A stretch of DNA of 64,000 nucleotides from positions 1 through 64,000 of the forward strand of contig CAJTUC010000011.1 in assembly GCA_910579395.1 (NCBI GenBank), written 5' to 3'. A model generated the notes under the pieces. That model was not told the DNA's origin and did no database searches. It worked only from the letters and a program-made list of their open reading frames with translations. The translations under genes were made by a program, and so were the position numbers. Shown here in pieces: positions 54,000 to 61,345 of this stretch; positions within the stretch are counted from its first letter, which is position 1; every line of letters begins with the position of its first letter. This stretch comes from an uncultured Lachnospiraceae bacterium. GTDB lineage: Bacteria; Bacillota; Clostridia; Lachnospirales; Lachnospiraceae.

Positions 54000-54131
54000 A
54001 GACCGCTGTGGTCAGATTGCCGCATGCAAATGACAGATAATGAATGGCGCAAAGACGAATCGCCGCGAAGAATTCTTGTACGAAACGGATGACCATGATA
54101 GAATGAAAAAGGTTAGAAGGAGGCCTTTTTC

Positions 54132-54827
54132 ATGTACCGACTGGCAATATGTGACGATGAACAGGCAGATGTCGTTTATCTGCAGTCCCTTTTGGAAAAG
54201 TGGGCAGAGAGTACCCGGGCTGCCCTGAAAATAGAGCGTTATTCTTCGGCGGAAGCCTTTCTTTTTCAGTATGAAGAGGATAAGGATTTCGACCTTTTGC
54301 TTCTGGATATCGAAATGGGAGAGATGAGCGGTCTGGAGCTTGCGCGGAAAATCCGTCAGGAAAACCGCGCGGTGCAGATCATTTTTATTACGGGCTATAT
54401 GGAATATATTGCGGAAGGTTATGACGTGGAGGCGCTTCATTACCTGTTAAAGCCGGTGACGGCGGAAAAACTCTTCGCGGTGCTCGACCGTGCGGCGGAG
54501 CGGCTGAAATCGAAGGAGAAGGAACTTTGTCTGGCTTTGCCGGGAACGGTGGTGCGGATTCCTTTTCATGAGATACGTTATTTGGAAGTGCAGAGAAACT
54601 ATGTGACGGTCCACGGAGCGGAAGCCTATACGGTGAAGAAGACGCTGAACGAACTGGAGGAAGAGCTGGACGAGAGTTTTTGCCGGACAGGGCGGTCATA
54701 TATTGTGAATTTGCTTTTTGTGAAAAAAATAACAAGAATGCAGGTGGTCTTAAAGGATGGAGAGGAGATTCCTCTTTCGCGGAATTTCTATGAGAAAATG
54801 AACCGGGCGATGATACAGTATTTTTAA
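54132..54827 (+). CDS. LytTR-family response regulator
   Basis: A 231-residue regulator. The receiver has YRLAICDDEQADV, phosphoacceptor Asp in LLLLDIEMGEMSGLEL and Lys in YLLKPVTAEK. The LytTR domain starts near residue 135 (VRIPFHEIRYLEVQRNYVTVHG) and ends FCRTGRSYIVNLLFV and PLSRNFYEKMN. GAAGGAGG lies ten bases before the ATG. Its expected GHKL kinase partner is not adjacent but lies at 58502, after two unrelated genes. The likely target is the ABC exporter promoter with 21-bp-spaced repeats at 59336-59367. Confidence 0.92.
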   Translation: MYRLAICDDEQADVVYLQSLLEKWAESTRAALKIERYSSAEAFLFQYEEDKDFDLLLLDIEMGEMSGLELARKIRQENRAVQIIFITGYMEYIAEGYDVEALHYLLKPVTAEKLFAVLDRAAERLKSKEKELCLALPGTVVRIPFHEIRYLEVQRNYVTVHGAEAYTVKKTLNELEEELDESFCRTGRSYIVNLLFVKKITRMQVVLKDGEEIPLSRNFYEKMNRAMIQYF

Positions 54828-54876
54828 AATTATTTCATAAGTCGGAGGCTGTGTTACAGAGAGGCGGTGCAGTACG

Positions 54877-55980
54877 ATGAAAGATGACTATCTTGTGAGT
54901 AAATGGGCTTTGATACGCCGGAATGAACTGGTAGATATTCCGGATAAACTGGAAATACATCCTGATTTTTTGAAGCGGCTTTCCCATGAAGAGTTTGAAA
55001 GTGCATTCAGGGAAGTCGGCGGGATGTTCTATCGGATGTATTCCGATATGGCGGACTCTCCGCAAATGTTCGGATTACCATTATATAAAATCGATGAATA
55101 TGATTATTTTTCAAAGCAGGCAAGAGAGGCAAGGCGAGTGCCGTGGAATCCGTTTTATTTTATGCTCTGCCTGTTTGCCTGCGGCGATTTTAAGGGAGAT
55201 GTCTTTATTGCAGATACGGCGGAAGTCAGGAAAATAAATAAGGCCGGAAAGACCAATCTGTTATTAGAAGCATTGTGCGGCCAGGGTTTTGTGTTCGACG
55301 GAATTAAAAAGTATAGTTTATCTTCGGGAGATTTTCTGGAAATCGATTATCCGGATAATCGAAATATTCTTGAAGTTCTGTCTGCTGTTGCGAAAAAGGT
55401 AAAAAATACACAGCTGAAAGATGTGAAAAATTATTATTCCAATTCGATAGCATTCGGCAACGCATTTATCGGATGGAATTATAAAGTATTAACGGAAAAT
55501 CTGCATACATGCACGCTGGCGGAAGGCTGTGATTATGTCGCGGATAAGATTCATGATGAGGCGGACAGAGAAGTGGTATCCGTTTTGGATAAAATATTGA
55601 CAGAGAGCGGATACACGAGGAAGAAAGGCGATTTTAACGAAGGTCCGTCTGTCCGGTATTATTGCGGAAAATCGTCCGTATATGATTATGCGCTGAATTC
55701 CGATACCGGAAATCTGTATCTGGAATTGAGAATCCGAAACGCGGAAAAATGTCTGGCGTATTCAAAGGAATGTCCTGAAAGCATCGTAGAGGTATTCCGC
55801 CACAGCGATGCCGGATGTCAGAACCGTATGAACGGAACCTGCAGATACGGGGTAAAATATGAATTTGAAAAAGAAGAAAAATGGCATTGCGGCTGCTGCG
55901 GGGCACCATTTAAGCTGCATCCCATAAAAGAAGACATTCCTCATTATTTGAAGTTATTGGAGTTAGGGCGCTCAAAATGA
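54877..55980 (+). CDS. Uncharacterised protein with C-terminal cysteine cluster
   Basis: A 367-residue soluble protein that I do not recognise. Visible features are an Asp/Glu- and aromatic-rich body, LHTCTLAEGCDYVADKI near residue 215, and a C-terminal stretch with Cys pairs. Those are CQNRMNGTCRYG and then WHCGCCGAPFKLHP, which could bind zinc. There is no signal peptide and no membrane segment. It lies between a LytTR regulator and a secreted protein gene, both in the same direction, and may be co-transcribed with them. Confidence 0.6.
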   Translation: MKDDYLVSKWALIRRNELVDIPDKLEIHPDFLKRLSHEEFESAFREVGGMFYRMYSDMADSPQMFGLPLYKIDEYDYFSKQAREARRVPWNPFYFMLCLFACGDFKGDVFIADTAEVRKINKAGKTNLLLEALCGQGFVFDGIKKYSLSSGDFLEIDYPDNRNILEVLSAVAKKVKNTQLKDVKNYYSNSIAFGNAFIGWNYKVLTENLHTCTLAEGCDYVADKIHDEADREVVSVLDKILTESGYTRKKGDFNEGPSVRYYCGKSSVYDYALNSDTGNLYLELRIRNAEKCLAYSKECPESIVEVFRHSDAGCQNRMNGTCRYGVKYEFEKEEKWHCGCCGAPFKLHPIKEDIPHYLKLLELGRSK

Positions 55981-56011
55981 TATACTGTGAAGCAGGGGAG
56001 ATGAGGAATGA

Positions 56012-58363
56012 ATGAAGAAAAAAGCGATCATGATTTCAGCCATTGCCGGAATGCTTGTTTTAGGGCTGTGTGTAAAGTTTGCTGCCGGCAGCAGGGATGC
56101 AGCCGCAGTTGACAGCACCGCTGTGGCAGAGGGCGTCGTTTCTGCGGAAGGGATATGGCCGGAAGAACTGCCGACAGAGCAGAAATTGGAAGTGCAGAAT
56201 ACGGAGGAACGGGATTGTATTGCGATTCCTGAAATGATATCTTTGGAAAAACCGGTCGTGAAATTGAACGGTGAAGAAGGGGAATTGCGATATGATTGGG
56301 ATTATAACAGTGTCCGGGTAGATGAGGAGACCCTTCTTTTGACCAGTGAATGTTATTTTTTGAAGGAAGATCGGCAGCAGAAGATTTTTTTCCTGGCGAA
56401 AGCTCCGTATTATATACCCCATGAGGTTTTCCGGCAGGATGATAAAAGCCGGGGTGTGTCGGACCCGCAGGAGTGGGAGGAATACCGAATGAAGCGCCTG
56501 CATTCCATAGACGGCGGTTATGTCTATGAAGTGGATGGAGCGTTGTATTTTATGGACAGGAATTTTCAGGAGACTTCTCTACTCTGTGACCTCTGTCAGC
56601 TTATGGGAGATTTATATTCTTTTTCTCCTGAAACAGTTAAAACATGTGATTTGACAGAAGACGCCTTAAGGATGCTTGCCTGTACAGATGAGGGACTTTA
56701 TGAATATCAATTGGAAAGCGGAGAACGGAAGCTGTTGGAACCGGCCTTTTTTGCTCGTCATGAAATTGCCATTGCGGAGGGCGACTGCGCGTGCGGCGCG
56801 CGTGATTTCGAATTTTCCGGTCCTGTCATGGCGGCATATGCGCCCGATGGACAAAACTACGCTTTTTTGACGGGAACGGAAGAGGCGGACTGGGGAGATA
56901 TTACCGGCGCTGTTTTGCGGACGGGAGAAGGGAGAACTCTGTATCAGCGTGAAACCGAACATATCTATGATTTCAAGTGGATAGAGACAGGAGACACAAT
57001 ATATCTCGCAGTTTTTTATCAGGAAGATAAAAGCGAAAAGATAGACCGGGTGGATGTAAATAGCGGGGAAATGGTGACATTTGAAGTGCCGGAAGAGATA
57101 TTTTTGGCTTTTTTGGGCGGATTTGATTGTCACGTTCATTTTTTAGATGCGGACAATCTGTTTTATTGGAATTATGACAAGCAGGATGCCGGTCAAAATA
57201 TTTTTGAAATTTACAATCTGTATTCCGAAGAACGGCATGATTTTGAGATTGCGGGAGACGTGGACTGGGAAATATCCGTATTTGATTGTGGAGACCACGA
57301 TACACACCCTGTAAGGTATCCGAAAGATTTGGCGAATGCCCCGGATGGTTCATCCGGCGTTTATGAGGATTTTTTGAACGGTGAGATCACGGTGGAGCTG
57401 GAGGAACAGCATGTCTATATTGATGAACTGTTCTGGGATAACGATATCGAATACTGTTTTCTGGATATTGACGGAGACGGCAGCGGGGAACTGCAGATTA
57501 GGGATAGCAGAATCTATTATGTAGTAAAAGTACAGGAAGGAGCGCTCCGGGTCATTTGGGAGGGCTGGTGGAACTATGAACCGGTCCTTGCGGATGGACG
57601 ATGCGGAATTCTACATTATGCGGATGGATACGGCTCTGAATGGATTGAATTCAGTACGATGAGCGCCGACGGAAGCATGGAAAAAGAGGATTCCATATGC
57701 TGGTCTGACGAGAATAAGAACGGAAAGTTGGACGAGGGAGATTTTTTTTACGATTCCGGGGATATCGACAGGGAGCAGTATCTGACAAAACGGGAAGAAT
57801 ATGCCGCAATGCGGTCAGAAAATGAACTGGAATGGACGGGCAGACGATTAAAGGATTTTGCGACGTGGCAGGATGCATATATTGATTTTATCCTGAAAAT
57901 CCATGTTACGGAATGGGAACCCGATGTTGGGTTTCTCTATTCACTCCTTTATGTGGATGCCGATGACGTTCCGGAGCTTTGCATTGATACAAGGGTTGCG
58001 GTAAGCGGAGAGCTCATCGTTTCCTTTTATGACGGAAAAGTCAGATGCGTGAATCGTGAAAGAGGCGGAATGAGGTATATCGAACGCGGCGGGCTGCTGT
58101 ATAATGACTATGGCGCAATGGGATTTTATCCGTGTAATATTTATCTGCTGGAAAAGGGAGAGTTTTTGGAAATCGGAACGGGATGGTATTCTGATTATGC
58201 GGATGAGCAGGGGAATATATACTATGATTATTTCTGGGAGGAGAAACCGGTAACAGAGGCAGCTTTCGAGGCTTGCATTGATGCACTGATTGACAGGACA
58301 AAATGTGTGGAACCTTCTTTGTGGTATTCGGAAGCGAAAATTCTGGAAATATTGGTGGAGTAG
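56012..58363 (+). CDS. Uncharacterised exported protein with EF-hand-like motifs
   Basis: A 783-residue protein with an N-terminal hydrophobic segment (residues 4-24, MISAIAGMLVLGLCVKFAAG) acting as signal or anchor. A large beta-rich region follows (about 90-440, propeller-like). Two acidic loops resemble EF-hand calcium sites: DIDGDGSGELQI near residue 488 and DENKNGKLDEGDF near residue 569. The tail (620-783) contains a further repeat of an Asp-rich VDADDVPELCID motif. No enzyme motif is visible. It lies between the regulator and the kinase of a LytTR/GHKL pair, so it might be part of that system's output or sensing. Confidence 0.6.
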   Translation: MKKKAIMISAIAGMLVLGLCVKFAAGSRDAAAVDSTAVAEGVVSAEGIWPEELPTEQKLEVQNTEERDCIAIPEMISLEKPVVKLNGEEGELRYDWDYNSVRVDEETLLLTSECYFLKEDRQQKIFFLAKAPYYIPHEVFRQDDKSRGVSDPQEWEEYRMKRLHSIDGGYVYEVDGALYFMDRNFQETSLLCDLCQLMGDLYSFSPETVKTCDLTEDALRMLACTDEGLYEYQLESGERKLLEPAFFARHEIAIAEGDCACGARDFEFSGPVMAAYAPDGQNYAFLTGTEEADWGDITGAVLRTGEGRTLYQRETEHIYDFKWIETGDTIYLAVFYQEDKSEKIDRVDVNSGEMVTFEVPEEIFLAFLGGFDCHVHFLDADNLFYWNYDKQDAGQNIFEIYNLYSEERHDFEIAGDVDWEISVFDCGDHDTHPVRYPKDLANAPDGSSGVYEDFLNGEITVELEEQHVYIDELFWDNDIEYCFLDIDGDGSGELQIRDSRIYYVVKVQEGALRVIWEGWWNYEPVLADGRCGILHYADGYGSEWIEFSTMSADGSMEKEDSICWSDENKNGKLDEGDFFYDSGDIDREQYLTKREEYAAMRSENELEWTGRRLKDFATWQDAYIDFILKIHVTEWEPDVGFLYSLLYVDADDVPELCIDTRVAVSGELIVSFYDGKVRCVNRERGGMRYIERGGLLYNDYGAMGFYPCNIYLLEKGEFLEIGTGWYSDYADEQGNIYYDYFWEEKPVTEAAFEACIDALIDRTKCVEPSLWYSEAKILEILVE

Positions 58364-58501
58364 GATGGTTTGAAAGGAAGGCCGGGTATCCCCGGATGAA
58401 TATGTGAAGCATGTTGAGCATTGGGGACTTCTTCTATGATGATTACGAACCAGGCGGCAAAGATTTCTTTGCCATATGGGAATGCTATGAGGAACAGAGA
58501 A

Positions 58502-59194
58502 ATGCCATTGAAACTATCTTTCCGTGAAAAAAAGATCAACAAACAGATTGCGGCATGTCAGAGCGAGCTTCTTGCCACGCATTATGCGGAGGTTGAGAAT
58601 ATGTACCGCCAAATGCGGGGATGGCGCCATGACTACCGGAATCATATTCAGGTATTAAAAAGTTATCTGGCGATGGGCGATATGGAGGCGGCTTCCCGCT
58701 ATCTGGACGCGTTGGAAGCAGATTTGAACACGGTGGACCTGGCGTTAAGAACAGGGAATAAAATGACGGATGTTATTTTGAATAGCAAGATTTCTCTTGC
58801 CAGATCAAAGGGCATTCGGGTGACGGCGGATGCACATGTTCCGGTAGTGCTTTCGACTGCGGAGATAGACCTGTGCATCATCATCGGCAATCTTTTTGAC
58901 AATGCGATTGAGGCGTGTATGGTGCTCCCGGAAGAAGAGCGGCTGATACGGGTGTATATGGAGATGAAAAATACGCAGCTCTATCTTTCTTTTACCAACA
59001 GCACCGCTTTGAAAAAGCAGAAGAAGGTAAACGGGCGTTTTGCCTCCACGAAAGGCGCGGGACACGGTTACGGGCTGGTGCGCATCGACACCATTATAGA
59101 CAGATATCAGGGTTACATCAGCAGGAACAGTGAGGACGGGGCGTTTACGACAGAGATTTTACTGCCGCAGGGAAAGTGTGAGAAGAACTTCTAA
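58502..59194 (+). CDS. GHKL-family histidine kinase without membrane domain
   Basis: A 230-residue soluble kinase module. EVENMYRQMRGWRHDYRNHIQVLKSYL holds the phosphoacceptor His. GNLFDNAIEACMVLPEEER is the N-box and GAGHGYGLVRIDTI the lid. The usual sensor helices are absent, so the gene is either a cytosolic member or has lost its 5' part. The start is uncertain: 58502 has AGGA nearby, while a TTG at 58421 would add 27 residues. Its last five codons and TAA stop come from junction element copy 4, suggesting that the element entered the 3' end. Probable partner of the regulator at 54132. Confidence 0.75.
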   Translation: MPLKLSFREKKINKQIAACQSELLATHYAEVENMYRQMRGWRHDYRNHIQVLKSYLAMGDMEAASRYLDALEADLNTVDLALRTGNKMTDVILNSKISLARSKGIRVTADAHVPVVLSTAEIDLCIIIGNLFDNAIEACMVLPEEERLIRVYMEMKNTQLYLSFTNSTALKKQKKVNGRFASTKGAGHGYGLVRIDTIIDRYQGYISRNSEDGAFTTEILLPQGKCEKNF

Positions 59195-59260
59195 GGCTTG
59201 CACCAATGGGTGCTTCGACAAGAAGTTCTACGATTTGCCGAAGGCAAATCTTTCTCACAC
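59176..59260 (+). repeat. 85-bp two-armed junction element, copy 4
   Basis: The outer stem GTGTGAGAA (59176-59184) pairs with TTCTCACAC (59252-59260). Arm A is GAACTTCT (59185-59192) with AGAAGTTC (59221-59228), topped by GCACC/GGTGC around AATG (59200-59213). Arm B is GATTTGCC (59232-59239) with GGCAAATC (59243-59250). It overlaps the last codons of the kinase gene. A TGCAGAATG/CATTCTGCA hairpin (59261-59288) follows directly. Confidence 0.85.
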
Positions 59261-59335
59261 TGCAGAATGTCCTGGCGGCCATTCTGCATGAATTGTTGAT
59301 GATGCCGCCTGAGAGCATATCTGGAAGTATAGTAA

Positions 59336-59401
59336 ATTTCATCCCCCCAACGAGGCATTTCGTCCCCGGAATGTATCGCTGGGGGATTTTTGTGCTAACA
59401 T
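59336..59401 (+). promoter_or_regulatory. LytTR-type direct repeats and promoter of the ABC exporter
   Basis: ATTTCATCCCC (59336-59346) and ATTTCGTCCCC (59357-59367) are exactly 21 bp apart, the spacing of LytTR dimer sites. A -10 like TAACAT (59396-59401) follows, with no good -35 at 59373-59378, fitting an activated promoter. An overlapping GC-rich stem (ATCCCCC with GGGGGAT, 59341-59387, then T5) could instead act as a terminator; both readings are possible. Confidence 0.5.
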
Positions 59402-59402
59402 A

Positions 59403-59429
59403 GATTGAAAAATCAGAGATTTTTCAATC
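59403..59429 (+). other. Hairpin at the start of the exporter transcript
   Basis: GATTGAAAAAT (59403-59413) pairs perfectly with ATTTTTCAATC (59419-59429) around CAGAG. It would form the extreme 5' end of the exporter mRNA if the -10 at 59396 is used. Confidence 0.5.
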
Positions 59430-59485
59430 GCGAATTTGAGCCTGCGGCCCAAAGTTCGCAGGTTGAAAAAGGCATGGTCATAAAG

Positions 59486-61345
59486 ATGAAATCCAAAAAA
59501 CTCAAAAAAACAAAAACCACCGCAAAATACGGGATGTTGAGCAATTCTCTGTTCATGATAAAGGCAGCGCTGGAAATAAGGCCGAGGGTGCTCGTGCTGA
59601 CGCTCCTGCAGGCTCTGTTCGTTGTGGCGGGTTCACTGCTGGAACTATATGTGACGCCGGCCATTTTGGGGAGTCTGGAACGGCATGATGCGCTGGGAGA
59701 ACTTCTTGGCATCATCAGTTTCTTTGCGCTGGGAATCATGGCGGTGTATGCGCTTTCCGGTTATCTGGAAAAAAATCAGATGTTTGCCAGAACGCCAGTG
59801 CGCATGCTGATTAACTGTAAAATATGGAAAAAGACGGGAAGCTGCTCCTATCCGGTGAGGGAGAGTCAGGATTTTATCCGTTCTTATGCGAAGTCAATGG
59901 ATGCTTCTCATGGCAATATATCACCGACGGAGGACATCTGGAATACCTTTGCCAAAATCATGCAGAATCTTCTGGGATTTGCGATTTATTTGTACCTTCT
60001 GACACATGTGGATCTGGTAATCGTGGCCGTGACCGTCGTATTGGCCGCGGCCGGTTATCTGGTCAACAGTTATCTGAACGGCTGGGGCTATCGGCACAGG
60101 CAGGAGGAGGCCGATATCAAGAACCGTTTTTTCTATTTCCGGGGAAAAACGAGAGACCGCCTGCTGGCAAAGGATGTCCGTATCTTCGGTATGGGAGAAT
60201 GGCTGGGAGAACTGATGGACAAATGTATCAGAATGCTGCAGGATTTTTACCTGCGGCGGGAGCGAATCTACCTGATGGCGGACTTTACGGATATTGTCCT
60301 TTCTTTTCTAAGAAACGGGGCAGCCTATGCCTGGCTGATTTATCTGACGCTTCAGGGAAATTTGAGCGCTTCGGAATTCTTGCTTTATTTTACGGCGGTC
60401 AGCGGTTTTACCACATGGATTGGTGGTATCATGCAGAGTTTTTCTACCTTGCATAAGCAGAGCATTGAGATTTCCGGCATCCGGGAACTTGCGGATTATG
60501 AGGAGCCGTTTCTTTTTGAGGGTGGAAAAGCACTGACGGCGGATAAGGAAGCTTCCTATACCATTGAACTTAGGGATGTGACTTTTCGTTATCCGGGCTC
60601 GGAGCGGGAGATCTTTTCCCATTTGAATCTCATCCTTCATCCCGGTGAAAAGCTGGCGGTGGTTGGAGCAAACGGCGCGGGAAAGACGACACTCATCAAG
60701 CTTCTGTGCGGCTTTTATGACCCCGACGAGGGAGAAGTGCTGTTAAATGGGGTAAATATTAAGGAATATGACCGCAGAGATTATTACCGGCTTTTTGCGG
60801 CGGTGTTCCAGGACTTTTCTCTGCTGGCGGGGGAGGTGGCGGAGAATGTAGCATCTTTTGACCAGAAAATGAATATGGACAGAGTGCGGGACTGCATCGG
60901 GAAGGTTGGCCTTGGGAAGAAGATGGAAGAGCTGCCTGCGGGGTATCATACCCATCTGGTAAAGGAAGTGTATGAGGATGCGGTCGAGTTTTCCGGCGGG
61001 GAACTGCAGCGGCTGATGATGGCGCGGCTTTTGTATAAGGACAGTCCGGTCATGATACTGGATGAGCCCACTGCGGCGCTGGATGCCATTGCGGAGAGCG
61101 ATATTTATCAGAAATATCAGGAACTGGCAAGGGGCAAGTCATCCGTGTTCATTTCCCACAGGCTGGCTTCCACCCGTTTCTGTGACCGCATTATTTTGTT
61201 AGAGGATGGAAAAATCGCGGAGGAGGGAACCCACGAAGAATTGCTTGCGCGGAAAAAGACCTATGCAGAGCTTTTTGAGATACAGAGCAAATATTACGCA
61301 GATGGACTGGCGGGAAAAGGAGCACAGGAACATGAAGGAAAATAG
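59486..61345 (+). CDS. ABC exporter half-transporter (membrane domain plus ATPase)
   Basis: A 619-residue protein with a Lys-rich start, six membrane helices (about 35-310) and a C-terminal ATPase. The ATPase shows VVGANGAGKTTLIKLLCG, Q-loop VFQDFSLL, signature EFSGGELQRLMMARLL, Walker B PVMILDEPTAALD and switch FISHRLAST. It overlaps the next exporter gene by 14 bases, so the two probably form a heterodimer exporting a peptide or lipid-like substrate. The start is uncertain: ATG 59486 has AAAAAGG 13 bases upstream, and ATG 59474 has no usable site. Confidence 0.9.
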   Translation: MKSKKLKKTKTTAKYGMLSNSLFMIKAALEIRPRVLVLTLLQALFVVAGSLLELYVTPAILGSLERHDALGELLGIISFFALGIMAVYALSGYLEKNQMFARTPVRMLINCKIWKKTGSCSYPVRESQDFIRSYAKSMDASHGNISPTEDIWNTFAKIMQNLLGFAIYLYLLTHVDLVIVAVTVVLAAAGYLVNSYLNGWGYRHRQEEADIKNRFFYFRGKTRDRLLAKDVRIFGMGEWLGELMDKCIRMLQDFYLRRERIYLMADFTDIVLSFLRNGAAYAWLIYLTLQGNLSASEFLLYFTAVSGFTTWIGGIMQSFSTLHKQSIEISGIRELADYEEPFLFEGGKALTADKEASYTIELRDVTFRYPGSEREIFSHLNLILHPGEKLAVVGANGAGKTTLIKLLCGFYDPDEGEVLLNGVNIKEYDRRDYYRLFAAVFQDFSLLAGEVAENVASFDQKMNMDRVRDCIGKVGLGKKMEELPAGYHTHLVKEVYEDAVEFSGGELQRLMMARLLYKDSPVMILDEPTAALDAIAESDIYQKYQELARGKSSVFISHRLASTRFCDRIILLEDGKIAEEGTHEELLARKKTYAELFEIQSKYYADGLAGKGAQEHEGK

